The notes under the pieces were generated by a model, which worked only from the letters and a program-made list of their open reading frames with translations, ran no database searches and was not told the origin of the DNA. From assembly GCF_902499335.1 (NCBI RefSeq), contig NZ_CABVQK010000001.1:372001-436000 (forward strand): DNA of 64,000 nucleotides, in the 5' to 3' direction. This document shows, in pieces, positions 17,600 through 26,798 of this stretch (positions are counted from its first letter, which is position 1; every line of letters starts with the position of its first letter). The stretch is from Burkholderia lata (GTDB lineage Bacteria > Pseudomonadota > Gammaproteobacteria > Burkholderiales > Burkholderiaceae). The translations under genes were made by a program, and so were the position numbers.

Positions 17600-18910
17600 C
17601 TACGAGTGATGCCGCACGCCCGGCACGACAGCTTCCTTTGCACCCTTGCGGCTCAGCATCAGCGTGACGACCGCCGACACCGCGAGCGTGCCCGCCACCA
17701 CATAGAGCCCTGCTGCATACCCGCCCGTCACATGCTTCAGCCAGCCGATCGCGAACGGTCCGACGAACCCGCCGAGATTGCCGATCGAGTTGATCATCGC
17801 GATGCCGGCCGCCGCGCCGGCACCGGACAGGAACGCGCTCGGCATCGCCCACAGCGGCGCCTTCGCGGCACTGATCCCGATGTTGACGACGACCAGCGCG
17901 AGCACGGTCAGCAGCGCGGTGCTCGCCTGCCCCGCGAACACGAAGCCGATGCATGCGAGCACGCACGGAATCACGACGTGCCACGTGCGCTCGCCGCTGC
18001 GATCCGAATGCCGGGCCCAAGCGATCATCGCGACGACGGCGGCGATGCTCGGGATCCCGGTGAGCAGGCCCGTCTGCAGCGCGGTGAAGCCGAACTGCTT
18101 GACCATCAGCGGCGCCCACAGGCCGAGCGTATAGAGCCCCGCCGACGTGCCGAAGTAGATCAGCGCGAGCGCCAGCACGCGCGGATCGCGCAGTGCCTGC
18201 CACGCACCGGCCGTATGCCCGGCATGCGTGTGGCGCGCATCGGCTTCGGCTTTCAGCTTCGCGACCAGCCAGTCGCGCTCGTCCGCGTGCAGCCACGCGG
18301 CCTTCGACGGCGAATCGGTCAGGCACCTGAGCACGACGAAGCCGAGCATGACCGCCGGCAGCGCCTCGATGACGTACAGCATCTGCCAGTCGGCGAGCCC
18401 GAACATCGGCGGCATCTGCATGATCGCGCCCGACAGCGGTGAACCGATCGCGGTCGAGATCGGCGCGGCCGCCATGAACCACGCGGCGGCCACCGCGCGC
18501 TGCTTCGCGGGAAACCACAGGCTCAGGTACAGGATGATGCCGGGGAAGAATCCGGCTTCGGCCATGCCGAGCAGGAAGCGCAGCACGTAGAAGCTCGTCG
18601 GCCCGGCCGCGAAGGCGGACACGGCCGACACGATCCCCCACGTGATCATCACGCGCGCGATCCAGATGCGTGCGCCGACGCGGTGGAGAATCAGGTTGGA
18701 CGGCACCTCGAACAGGAAGTAGCCGATGAAGAACAGGCCGCCGCCGAACCCGAACGCGGTCGGCGACAGGCCGATCGCCTTGTTCATCGTCATCGCGGCA
18801 AAGCCGACGTTGACGCGATCGAGAAAGCTGACGAAGTAAAGCAGCATCACGAACGGAATGATGCGCCACATCAGTTTCCGCGCGACGCGGGTTTCCAGAT
18901 CCGCTTGCAT
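17600..18910 (-). CDS. MFS transporter of the anion:cation symporter family, probable tartrate carrier
   Basis: The 436-residue protein has 12 hydrophobic segments and the ACS-family look of phthalate and tartrate transporters: an FLDRVNVGFA segment near residue 29 and FFIGYFLFEVPSNLILHRVG near 61-80. AAGGAGGAGACAC gives a strong ribosome site before the ATG at 18910. The gene lies 226 bp downstream of the tartrate dehydrogenase gene on the same strand, and a LysR gene diverges from that. In tartrate-utilisation loci TtuB plays this role. The substrate is inferred from context. Confidence 0.8.
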   Translation of the reverse strand: MQADLETRVARKLMWRIIPFVMLLYFVSFLDRVNVGFAAMTMNKAIGLSPTAFGFGGGLFFIGYFLFEVPSNLILHRVGARIWIARVMITWGIVSAVSAFAAGPTSFYVLRFLLGMAEAGFFPGIILYLSLWFPAKQRAVAAAWFMAAAPISTAIGSPLSGAIMQMPPMFGLADWQMLYVIEALPAVMLGFVVLRCLTDSPSKAAWLHADERDWLVAKLKAEADARHTHAGHTAGAWQALRDPRVLALALIYFGTSAGLYTLGLWAPLMVKQFGFTALQTGLLTGIPSIAAVVAMIAWARHSDRSGERTWHVVIPCVLACIGFVFAGQASTALLTVLALVVVNIGISAAKAPLWAMPSAFLSGAGAAAGIAMINSIGNLGGFVGPFAIGWLKHVTGGYAAGLYVVAGTLAVSAVVTLMLSRKGAKEAVVPGVRHHS

Positions 18911-19136
18911 GTGTCTCCTCCTTCGAGGTCGAGCCGTCGAGTCGTGCTCGGTGTATGAATGCTCGCCGGCACCGCCGCGAAGCGGGCGGGCCGGCGCCCG
19001 GCTCGCGTCGGATGCGCGAGTCTCGGGCAAGAAAATCCGTGTGACGATGAACGGGCAACAGCCGGTTACCGGTCGCGCACACGCGCCGCCGCCAGCCGCT
19101 ACGTCGCGGCCTGCCTGAGCATCGCCACCGTTGCCG

Positions 19137-20219
19137 TCAGGCCGCGACCGCCGCGTTCGCGACGCGCTCGCAAACAGCCTCCGTCACCTGCGCGGTCGTC
19201 GCGCTGCCGCCGAGGTCGCGCGTATGCAGCGACGGGTCGGCCGTCACCGCCTCGATCGCCTGCATCACGCGCGCGGCGGCGGCCGTTTCGCCGAGGTGCT
19301 CGAGCAGCATCACGACCGACCAGAACGTGCCGACCGGATTCGCGAGCCCCTTGCCCATGATGTCGAACGCGGAGCCGTGGATCGGCTCGAACATCGACGG
19401 ATAGCGGCGCTCGGGATCGATGTTGCCGGTCGGCGCGATGCCGAGGCTACCGGCGAGCGCGGCCGCGAGATCGCTGAGGATGTCCGCGTGCAGGTTGGTC
19501 GCGACGATCGTGTCGAGCGACGCCGGCCGGTTGACCATGCGCGCGGTCGCCGCGTCGACGAGTTCCTTGTCCCACGTCACGTCGGGAAACTCCTGCGCGA
19601 CCTGCTTCGCGATCTCGTCCCACATCACCATCGCATGCCGCTGCGCGTTGCTCTTCGTGATCACGGTCAGCAGCTTGCGCGGGCGCGACTGCGCGAGCCG
19701 GAACGCAAAGCGCATGATGCGTTCGACGCCGGCGCGCGTGAGGATCGACACGTCGGTCGCGGCCTCGATCGGATGGCCCTGGTGCACGCGGCCGCCGACG
19801 CCCGCATATTCGCCTTCGGAGTTCTCGCGGACGATCACCCAGTTCAGGTCGTCGGGCCCGCAGCGCTTCAGCGGCGCGTCGATGCCGGGCAGGATGCGCG
19901 TCGGCCGCACGTTCGCGTACTGGTCGAAGCCCTGGCAGATCTTCAGGCGCAGGCCCCACAACGTCACGTGATCGGGCACGTCGGGGTCGCCCGCCGAGCC
20001 GAACAGGATCGCGTCCTTGCCGCGCAATGCGTCGAGGCCGTCGGCCGGCATCATCGCGCCGTGCTGGCGGTAGTAGTCGGCGCCCCAGTCGAAATCCTCG
20101 AACTCGAACGCAAAGCGGTCGCTGCCGCGGGCCAGCGCTTCCAGCACCTGCTTGCCGGCCGGCACCACTTCCTTGCCGATCCCGTCGCCGGGAATCGTTG
20201 CGATACGGTAGGTCTTCAT
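19137..20219 (-). CDS. ttuC: Tartrate dehydrogenase (isocitrate/isopropylmalate dehydrogenase family)
   Basis: The 360-residue protein has the beta-decarboxylating dehydrogenase plan: IPGDGIG at about 9-15 (nucleotide side), VRENSEGEYAGVGG near 140 and TNLHADILSDL with the metal-binding aspartates near 240. The wording fits TtuC/YeaU, which oxidises tartrate and D-malate with NAD. The ATG at 20219 is preceded by GAGGAT; a GTG two codons earlier is less likely. It is divergent from a LysR gene with a clear T-N11-A-type dyad between them. Confidence 0.87.
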   Translation of the reverse strand: MKTYRIATIPGDGIGKEVVPAGKQVLEALARGSDRFAFEFEDFDWGADYYRQHGAMMPADGLDALRGKDAILFGSAGDPDVPDHVTLWGLRLKICQGFDQYANVRPTRILPGIDAPLKRCGPDDLNWVIVRENSEGEYAGVGGRVHQGHPIEAATDVSILTRAGVERIMRFAFRLAQSRPRKLLTVITKSNAQRHAMVMWDEIAKQVAQEFPDVTWDKELVDAATARMVNRPASLDTIVATNLHADILSDLAAALAGSLGIAPTGNIDPERRYPSMFEPIHGSAFDIMGKGLANPVGTFWSVVMLLEHLGETAAAARVMQAIEAVTADPSLHTRDLGGSATTAQVTEAVCERVANAAVAA

Positions 20220-20256
20220 GCGCACATCCTCGATTGATCGTCAGCGTGGATGCACT

Positions 20257-20279
20257 TTACCGAACCAGAAGTGCGGTAA
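20257..20279. promoter_or_regulatory. LysR-type operator dyad between ttuC and its LysR gene
   Basis: The inverted repeat TTACCG-N11-CGGTAA lies in the 108-bp divergent spacer. This spacing is the textbook LysR box. It probably binds the product of 20328-21236, with tartrate or malate as a possible effector. Confidence 0.6.
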
Positions 20280-20327
20280 CCGGTGCTAGACTCAAAGCAT
20301 CTTTAACTTCAATTCACGAATCCCGTC

Positions 20328-21236
20328 ATGGCGGATACCGTCCAGCCTGCCGATCTCGGCTTCTTCTCGACGCTGGCCGCGTCCGGCAGCCTGAGCGCGG
20401 CCGCGCGCGAACTCGGGCTGACCGCGGCGGCCGTCAGCAAGCGCCTCACGCAGATGGAGCGGCGTGCGGGCGTGACGCTCGTGAACCGCACGACGCGGCG
20501 GATGATGCTGACGCCCGAAGGTGACGTGTATCTCGACTACGCACGCCGGATCCTCGACCAGATGGACGAACTCGGCGAACTTCTCGGCAGCGCGAAGCAA
20601 CGCCCGAAAGGGCTGCTGCGCGTGAACGCGACGCTCGGTTTCGGGCGCAATCAAGTCGGCCCCGCGATCTCGCGCTTCGTCGCGCGCTACCCGGAAGTGT
20701 CGGTGCAACTGCAGTTGTCGGTGATGCCGCCTCCGCTCACCGACGATGCGTTCGACGTGTGCATCCGCTTCGGCGAGCCGCCCGATACGCGTGTCGTCGC
20801 GCGGCGGCTCGCGCCGAATCGCAGGCTGCTGTGCGCGGCGCCTGCGTATCTCGCGCGGCACGGCACGCCCGGCACACCGCACGACCTGACGCGGCACAAC
20901 TGCATCGGCATCCGGCAGGGGGACGAGGGTTACGGCGTCTGGCGCCTGACGAGCGGGCGCGGCGCGGCACGCCACACGGAAGCCGTGCGGATCAACGGCA
21001 ACCTGACGACGAACGACGGCGAGATCGCCGTGAAGTGGGCGCTCGACGGGCACGGGATCCTGATGCGCGCGGAATGGGATCTGCGCGACTATCTCGCCGA
21101 CGGCCGCCTGGTCGTCGTGCTGCCCGACCACGAAACGCCGAGCGCCGACATCTATGCGGTGTATGCGCAGCGTCACCAGATGTCCACGCGGATTCGGGCG
21201 TTCGTCGATTTTCTGGCAGGTGAGCTGGGAGGGTGA
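20328..21236 (+). CDS. LysR-type regulator of the tartrate locus (TtuA/DmlR-like)
   Basis: The 302-residue protein has an N-terminal winged helix (LGFFSTLAASGSLSAAARELG) and an effector domain that starts near residue 90. The RTTRRMMLTPEG stretch after the helix is typical of the large DmlR/TtuA-like LysR subgroup. It is divergent from ttuC, so it most likely controls ttuC and the MFS gene. The ATG is at 20328. Confidence 0.87.
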   Translation: MADTVQPADLGFFSTLAASGSLSAAARELGLTAAAVSKRLTQMERRAGVTLVNRTTRRMMLTPEGDVYLDYARRILDQMDELGELLGSAKQRPKGLLRVNATLGFGRNQVGPAISRFVARYPEVSVQLQLSVMPPPLTDDAFDVCIRFGEPPDTRVVARRLAPNRRLLCAAPAYLARHGTPGTPHDLTRHNCIGIRQGDEGYGVWRLTSGRGAARHTEAVRINGNLTTNDGEIAVKWALDGHGILMRAEWDLRDYLADGRLVVVLPDHETPSADIYAVYAQRHQMSTRIRAFVDFLAGELGG

Positions 21237-21413
21237 GCGGGACGCAGGCAACGACGCACGCCGATCCGGGAGCGACAGACGTGAGGCTCGGTCAAAAGAG
21301 CCAATATTTCAGCTATTTCGTCAAAAAATCGCCAGAATATTGGCACTTTCATATGAACCGGCCGCCGCCGAATCCGCGCGCGGTTTCAGCCGACCGCTCC
21401 CCCGAGACAACCC

Positions 21414-21536
21414 GATGAGCGCATCGACAGCTTCCGCAACATCGTCAGCCAATGGAGAACACTGGCGACGAGACTCGGGCTTCCCGCCCGCGAGCAGGAA
21501 CGCATCGGCGCCGCATTCCACCTTGCGAACGATTGA
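21414..21536 (+). pseudogene. Possible 3' remnant of a HipA-like gene
   Basis: An open frame of 40 residues, without its own start, reads DERIDSFRNIVSQWRTLATR and ends with EQERIGAAF and a stop at 21534-21536. The wording resembles the C-terminal tail of some HipA-type kinases. It ends just before the convergent LysR gene. Upstream (21300-21344) lies a 9-bp inverted repeat GCCAATATT/AATATTGGC. The identification is weak. Confidence 0.3.
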
Positions 21537-21561
21537 ACGCGCCTGATTCGATGCCCGCCGA

Positions 21562-22557
21562 TCAAGCGGCGGCCATCTGGGCATCCACCTGATCGACCCT
21601 GTCCACGGCATCCGTCATCGGCCGCCACATCCGTGCGGTGACCATGCCCACGTGGTCGCTCACCGCGGCCTCGAACCGCTCGGCGATCCAGTCGACGAAC
21701 GCGCGCACGCCGGGCGACACATGCGGGCGCTTCACATAGACGGCCGACACCGCGATCGCATCGGGCCGCCAGCGCGGCAGCACTTCCCGCAACCGTCCCG
21801 CGTCGATCAGCGGCTGAGCAGCGACGCGCGGCGGCTGGATCAGCCCGAGGCCATGCACGCCGCACGCCAGATACGCCGGCTCGTCGTCCACGCTGACGAT
21901 CCCGCCGAGCCGCACCTTGCGCACCGCGCCATCGACGAGGAAATCGAGTTCGGCCGTGCGCTGGCCCGGAACGGACGACACGCTGACCGCGCGATGCGCG
22001 GCCAGATCGTCGAGCGTGCGCAGGGCGCCGTGGCGGTCGAGATACGCGGGGCTCGCACAGGTCACGCGCTCGAGCGTGCCGAGCCGGCGCGCGACGAGCG
22101 ACGAATCGGGCAGCTCGCCGAGCCGGATGCTGCAATCGATCGCATCGCCGACCCGATCGGCCGCACGCCCTGACACGCCCAACGTCAGCACCAGATCGGG
22201 ATGCCGTGCATGAAATGCGCCGAGCGCCGGCAGCACGATCGCGTCCGCCACCGCCGCAGGCAGCTCGACACGCAGCGGCCCGCTCGGATGCAGCGCGGCG
22301 CCGCGGATGCTGGCTTCGAGGTCGTCGACGTCCGCCGTGATACGCACGCAACGCCGGTAATACGCATCACCTTCGGGCGTCGCCCGCAGCGCGCGCGTCG
22401 TACGCACCAGCAACGGCATGCCGAGCGCCGTTTCGAGTTCCTGCACGGTCCGCGTCGCGGTGGCGCGCGAAATGCCGAGCGCCTCCGCCGCACGCGTAAA
22501 GCTGTTCATTTCGACGATGCGCGTGAAGATGCGCATCGCGCGGATCGGATTGTCCAC
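21562..22557 (-). CDS. LysR-type regulator
   Basis: The 331-residue protein has an N-terminal helix-turn-helix (MRIFTRIVEMNSFTRAAEAL) and an effector domain of the same large subgroup as the regulator at 20328. The start is taken as the GTG at 22557, with CAGGGG just upstream, giving the common opening VDNPIRAM; an ATG at 22572 is the alternative. It carries about 25 extra C-terminal residues beyond the usual LysR end. Its target is not evident: the next genes do not form an obvious unit with it. Confidence 0.82.
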   Translation of the reverse strand: MDNPIRAMRIFTRIVEMNSFTRAAEALGISRATATRTVQELETALGMPLLVRTTRALRATPEGDAYYRRCVRITADVDDLEASIRGAALHPSGPLRVELPAAVADAIVLPALGAFHARHPDLVLTLGVSGRAADRVGDAIDCSIRLGELPDSSLVARRLGTLERVTCASPAYLDRHGALRTLDDLAAHRAVSVSSVPGQRTAELDFLVDGAVRKVRLGGIVSVDDEPAYLACGVHGLGLIQPPRVAAQPLIDAGRLREVLPRWRPDAIAVSAVYVKRPHVSPGVRAFVDWIAERFEAAVSDHVGMVTARMWRPMTDAVDRVDQVDAQMAAA

Positions 22558-22652
22558 CGGACACCCCTGCATGTTTGCCGCATGCCGCGGCGCGCGAACG
22601 CGCGCCGTGCATGCATATCGAGGAACGCCGCGCCGCCGGCGCGGCAGACGGT

Positions 22653-23072
22653 TCAGCCGTTCGCCGCCACGGCGTCGCGCACCGGTTCGTCGAGCAGCCG
22701 CTGCGCGAGCGCGAGCGCGTCGTCGCGGGTTGCGGCCGCGTTCAGCGGATAACCCCATACCTTCTCGAACGCCCCAGAGAATGCATTGAGCGCCACGCGC
22801 CGCGACGCGTCGGGCTCGATCGCGATCATCGCGGGGATCCATTCGCGCGACTGCGCGCGGTTGGCCTTGCTCCACTTCGCGAGTTGCTTGCGCAGTTCGT
22901 GGTCGTCCGCACCGCGATCGTCGCCGGACGGCGCGTCGTCGGTCAGAAGAACGAACCGTTCGCGACGCGCCAGCAACGTGTCGAGTTCGGCGATCAGGCG
23001 GGCGGGGTCGGTGTGCGTCGAGCCGGTGTAACGCAACCAGACAAACGGGAATTCAGTCGTGGTGATGTGCAT
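22653..23072 (-). CDS. Unknown protein behind a Fur-like box
   Basis: The 139-residue soluble protein begins MHITTTEFPFVWLRYTG and ends with a helical region rich in Ala and Arg. I do not recognise the family. GGAGG lies 5 bases before the ATG at 23072. A 21-bp near-perfect palindrome of the Fur type covers the promoter or leader at 23083-23103, so iron-dependent repression is likely. The next gene in the same direction upstream is an AraC regulator. Confidence 0.7.
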   Translation of the reverse strand: MHITTTEFPFVWLRYTGSTHTDPARLIAELDTLLARRERFVLLTDDAPSGDDRGADDHELRKQLAKWSKANRAQSREWIPAMIAIEPDASRRVALNAFSGAFEKVWGYPLNAAATRDDALALAQRLLDEPVRDAVAANG

Positions 23073-23082
23073 GTCGACCTCC

Positions 23083-23103
23083 AAATGAGAACAATTCTCA
23101 TTT
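23083..23103. promoter_or_regulatory. Candidate Fur box
   Basis: The inverted repeat AAATGAGAA-CAA-TTCTCATTT has 9-bp perfect arms. It matches the ATGAGAA/TTCTCAT type of Fur site common in proteobacteria. It starts 11 bp upstream of the gene at 22653-23072. I have not seen a second site in the window. Confidence 0.65.
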
Positions 23104-23197
23104 TATGGATCGAGGCCCACCGCGTCATTTATCGTCCCGGCCAACCGCTTGCTCAATCCGGCCAATCACGCACGCGCGGCGGCACGGCCTTCATCGC

Positions 23198-23998
23198 TCA
23201 GCGTTGTCGATCGGTCAGGAATTGCGTCGGCGACTTGCCCGTCGCCTTGCGGAACATCGTCACGAAGCTGCTCGCGCTCTCGTAGCCGAGATCGATCGCG
23301 ATCTGGTGCACGCGGCGGCCGGTCGTCAGCATCCGCAGCGACAGCGCGACGTGCAGCCGCCGGCGCCAGTCGCCGAGGCTCATCCCGAGCTCCTTCGCCG
23401 CGAGCCGGGTCAGGCTGCGCTCGCTGATGCCCGCGCGCCGCGCGAGTTCGGTCAGCGGCGACTTGTCGGCCGGATCGTCGAGCAGATGGTCGATCAGCTT
23501 GCGCAGCCGGCGATCGGCCGGCATCGGCAGGTACAGATCCTCGACCGGCGCCGCGACCAGCTCGTCGAGCAGCGTCGCGATCAATCGCCCCTGCGGCCCG
23601 TCGACGTCGTACAGGTTCGGGAAGCTCGCCGCCTTCAGCAACAGCTCGCGCAGCAGCGGCGACACCGACAGCGTGCAGCAGCGCGCGGGCAGGTCGAGCG
23701 CCGCGTCGGGTTCGACCAGCACCGCGTAGAACGTCGCACCGGCCGAGCCGCGCGCCGCATGCGGGACGTCGCCCGGAATCCACACCATGCATTGCGGCGG
23801 CGCACTCCACACGCCGCCGTCGATCTCGCAATAGATGACGCCGCTCAACGTGTAGAGCAACTGCGCCTGCGGATGGCTGTGCCGCTCGAGCCGCCATTCG
23901 GGCTCGACGACCGAGCCGCCGAACACGACGAGCGGTCGCGGCACGTGGAAGACTTCGTCATCCGCTGCGGGATCGGTGGTCGGTGGAAGCTTGCGCAT
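23198..23998 (-). CDS. AraC-family regulator with cupin-type sensor domain
   Basis: The 266-residue protein has an N-terminal cupin-like region (HSHPQAQLLYTLSG near 40-53) and a C-terminal AraC domain with two helix-turn-helices (LARRAGISERSLTRL, then IAIDLGYESASSFVTMFRK). It diverges from a LysE-family exporter with 178 bp between, a common pairing in which the regulator controls the exporter. The ATG at 23998 was chosen by similarity. Confidence 0.87.
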   Translation of the reverse strand: MRKLPPTTDPAADDEVFHVPRPLVVFGGSVVEPEWRLERHSHPQAQLLYTLSGVIYCEIDGGVWSAPPQCMVWIPGDVPHAARGSAGATFYAVLVEPDAALDLPARCCTLSVSPLLRELLLKAASFPNLYDVDGPQGRLIATLLDELVAAPVEDLYLPMPADRRLRKLIDHLLDDPADKSPLTELARRAGISERSLTRLAAKELGMSLGDWRRRLHVALSLRMLTTGRRVHQIAIDLGYESASSFVTMFRKATGKSPTQFLTDRQR

Positions 23999-24176
23999 GA
24001 AACGGTGGACGATGGAGGAAGCCGGACGCGCTGACCGCGCCCTTTCGTGCTTATACCAGAAAGGGGCCGGCGCGGCCCTGCCACCGGGACGCTGCCCGGG
24101 CTGCGTCTGCAGCCGCGCGCCGAAGCGAATACAATGCCCCGATCCCCCGCCGCTGCGCCCACCTGCCGGAGCCGCC

Positions 24177-24803
24177 ATGTTCGACCTGACCACCCTGACC
24201 ACCTTCACGGCCGTCGTCCTGGGCCTGTTCCTGATCCCCGGCCCCGCCGTGTTGCTCGTGCTGAGCCGCACCGTGCAGGGCGGCCGCAAGACCGGCATCC
24301 TGACCGGCCTCGGCGTCGCGAGCGGCGACTTCGTGCATACGCTGTTCGCGGCCGTCGGCCTGTCGGCGCTGCTGATGACCTCGGCGCTCGCGTTCAACGT
24401 CGTGAAGGTGGTCGGCGCCGCGTACCTGATCTACCTCGGCGTGCGCGCGCTGATCGAGAAGCCGTCCGATCCGTCGCTGCCGAGCGTGTCGCCCGTCACG
24501 CCGCTCAAGGCGTACCTGCAGGCGATTCCCGCCGAAGTGCTGAATCCGAAGACCGCGCTGTTCTTCCTCGCGTTCATGCCGCAGTTCGTGCATCCGGAAC
24601 GCGGCTCGACGTTCGTGCAGTTCGCGGTGCTCGGGCTGATCTTCGTCGTGCTCAGCTCGCTCTACACGACGCTGATCGCGTGCTCGATCCGCCCGCTCGG
24701 CCGCCTCGTGAAGCGGCTCACGTGGCTCACGCGCTGGCAGGGGAAGATCATCGGCTCGATCTTCATCGCGCTCGGGCTGCGCGTGGCCGTGCAGCAGCGC
24801 TGA
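24177..24803 (+). CDS. LysE/RhtB-family amino-acid exporter
   Basis: The 208-residue protein has about six hydrophobic segments and the family motif LFLIPGPAVLLVLSRTVQGG near residues 17-36, then GLGVASGDFVHTLFAAVG. These proteins export amino acids or related small molecules. The AraC gene is divergent, and a methyltransferase gene starts 13 bp after its stop, so the two probably share a transcript. Confidence 0.88.
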   Translation: MFDLTTLTTFTAVVLGLFLIPGPAVLLVLSRTVQGGRKTGILTGLGVASGDFVHTLFAAVGLSALLMTSALAFNVVKVVGAAYLIYLGVRALIEKPSDPSLPSVSPVTPLKAYLQAIPAEVLNPKTALFFLAFMPQFVHPERGSTFVQFAVLGLIFVVLSSLYTTLIACSIRPLGRLVKRLTWLTRWQGKIIGSIFIALGLRVAVQQR

Positions 24804-24816
24804 CCCGCACGGCCGC

Positions 24817-25581
24817 ATGACGTCCGCCGCGGCGCCCGCCGGCGAAGCCCTCTACACCGACCCGCGCCTCGTCGCCGCGTACGACCTGTTCAACGCGGGC
24901 GATCAGGATTTTGCGTTCTACGCCGCCGTGATCGGCGCCGGGCGGCAACGCATCCTCGATCTCGGCTGCGGCACCGGTACGTTCGCGCGCCGGCTCGCGG
25001 CGGCCGGGCATGACGTCGTCGCGATCGATCCCGCGCCGGCGATGATCGAATACGCGCGACGCCAGCCAAACGCCGAAGCCGTGCACTGGCTCGCGTGCGG
25101 GCTCGACAACCTGCCGCCCGACATACCCCCGTTCGATGCGGTCGTGATGACCGGGCATGCGTTCCAGTGCCTGCTGACCGACCCCGAAATCGACGCGACG
25201 CTGCGCGGTGTGCGGCGCGTGCTCGCCGATAGCGGTCGCTTCCTGTTCGAGACCCGCAACCCGCACATCGCGCCGTGGCGTGCATGGACGCCGGAGCATT
25301 CGGCACGCAGCGTCGAGTCGCGCGAATCGGGCATCGTCGATCTTCATCATGCGGTGCGCTCGGTGGACGGCGCGATCGTGACGTTCGACACGCACTACCG
25401 CTTCGGCCGCGACGATACGGCGCTGACGAACACGAGCCGGCTGCGCTTCATCGCGCAACCCGATCTGCAGGCGCGCGTGATCGCAGCCGGATTCTCGTCG
25501 GCGGACTGGTACGGCGACTGGCAACACGCGCCGTTCAACGCTGCGACCAGCGCGGAGATCATCGCGATCTGCCGCGCGTGA
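24817..25581 (+). CDS. Class I SAM-dependent methyltransferase
   Basis: The 254-residue protein has the SAM-binding motif LDLGCGTGTFARRL near 47-60 and an AIDPAPAMIEYAR segment after it. The substrate is unknown. It starts 13 bp after the LysE-family gene, which suggests cotranscription, but no functional link is evident. Confidence 0.85.
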   Translation: MTSAAAPAGEALYTDPRLVAAYDLFNAGDQDFAFYAAVIGAGRQRILDLGCGTGTFARRLAAAGHDVVAIDPAPAMIEYARRQPNAEAVHWLACGLDNLPPDIPPFDAVVMTGHAFQCLLTDPEIDATLRGVRRVLADSGRFLFETRNPHIAPWRAWTPEHSARSVESRESGIVDLHHAVRSVDGAIVTFDTHYRFGRDDTALTNTSRLRFIAQPDLQARVIAAGFSSADWYGDWQHAPFNAATSAEIIAICRA

Positions 25582-25605
25582 GCGCGCCTGCGTTCTTCTA
25601 CGGCG

Positions 25606-26295
25606 TCAGCCCGCCACGGGCAGCGTGTCCACCGCATACGCATGCCGCAGCGTGCGGCCCAGCACCGGATCCTCCAGCTCGACTTCGAACCGCTCGGCCG
25701 GCCGGATGCCGCCGATCGCGGCAAGCGTGCCGCACAGCATCGCGGTGCCGTCGACGAAGCGGCCGTCGTGGCGCGCGAACTGCGCGAGCAGGTCGTCCGG
25801 TGCGCGCATCGCCGTCACCTTGCCTTCCTGATACAGCACGCGCTCGCCGTCGATCGTCGCATATGCACGCAGCACGAGCTGATCCCAGTGCCCGGCCACG
25901 TCGTCGAACTTCCACAGCGTGTTCGCGCACGGCTTGCCGCACATCTGCTTCGACACGGTGATCCCGTAGGTCTCGACTTCACGATCAGTGTGGTCGGACG
26001 CGATGCCGACGAACGTTTCGCCACCGTCGCGCACCAGCACGAACTCCGCTTCGCCGCTGCTCTGCCCGCCCGACACCCGGATCGCGGGCGACGGATCGAG
26101 ACGATCGGCCGCGACGCGGTAGAACACGGGCGTCGTCGCCGGGCGCTTGACGCCCAGTTCCTCCAGCTCGCGGATGTGTTTCTCCATGGCGACCGTGTCG
26201 CGGCCGGTCCAGCCCGCGATCACGAGCGTGTCGATCGCGATCGCGCGCTCGGTGCGGCCGTCGCGACCGTCGATCGCGAACGTGATGGTTTTCAT
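25606..26295 (-). CDS. DUF2848 protein
   Basis: The 229-residue protein matches the DUF2848 family as I recall it: an LVIAGWTGRD start, then SDHTDREVETYGITVSKQMC near 100-120. Structural resemblance to the fumarylacetoacetate-hydrolase fold has been suggested, so it may cleave or isomerise a ring-derived acid. It is the last gene of a minus-strand set with flavin reductase, HpaB-type oxygenase and cupin genes. GAGGAG precedes the ATG at 26295. Confidence 0.78.
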   Translation of the reverse strand: MKTITFAIDGRDGRTERAIAIDTLVIAGWTGRDTVAMEKHIRELEELGVKRPATTPVFYRVAADRLDPSPAIRVSGGQSSGEAEFVLVRDGGETFVGIASDHTDREVETYGITVSKQMCGKPCANTLWKFDDVAGHWDQLVLRAYATIDGERVLYQEGKVTAMRAPDDLLAQFARHDGRFVDGTAMLCGTLAAIGGIRPAERFEVELEDPVLGRTLRHAYAVDTLPVAG

Positions 26296-26367
26296 CGAAT
26301 GCTCCTCGTGGCGGGCAGCGCACGCGCTGCGTGCCGCCGCCCGCCGTGTGTCGTTGATCGGCCGTGC

Positions 26368-26754
26368 TTATGCCGGGTCGTAGTAGTGGATCTCCAGCAG
26401 CACGCAGCCGCCGTTCGACTTGAACGGGCCATGCCATGCGCCGGGCGGACGCACCGCGTACGTGTAGCCCTTGAACGGCGTGCCGCCGTTGCCGTGCTCG
26501 TCGTTGCCGACGGTCAGGTCGCCCTCGACGAGAAACACCTCCTCCCAGTAGTCGTGCACGAACGGCTTCTTCGTATGCAGCCCGGCCGGCAGGCGCAGCA
26601 GGCGCGTGCGGCTGCCCCGCTTGCGCTCGGTATCGAGCGCGCCGGACAGGATCAGCTCCTGCGCGCCGGACGCCGGGTCGTAACCTTCCGGCAGCCGCCA
26701 GTCGCGCTGCATGTCCAGCGTGTGGAATTCGTCGTGAAGCTTGTTGATGGCCAT
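26368..26754 (-). CDS. Cupin-domain protein
   Basis: The 128-residue single-cupin protein has HDYWEEVFLVEGDLTVG (about 67-83) as the first cupin motif and PPGAWHGPF (about 102-110) as the second, giving potential metal ligands. AGGAGAGACAG precedes the ATG at 26754. It lies between the oxygenase and DUF2848 genes in one operon and may act on the oxygenase product. Confidence 0.8.
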   Translation of the reverse strand: MAINKLHDEFHTLDMQRDWRLPEGYDPASGAQELILSGALDTERKRGSRTRLLRLPAGLHTKKPFVHDYWEEVFLVEGDLTVGNDEHGNGGTPFKGYTYAVRPPGAWHGPFKSNGGCVLLEIHYYDPA

Positions 26755-26798
26755 CTGTCTCTCCTGTAAGCGATAGCGGTTGAGTCAGGCGCGGCGCG

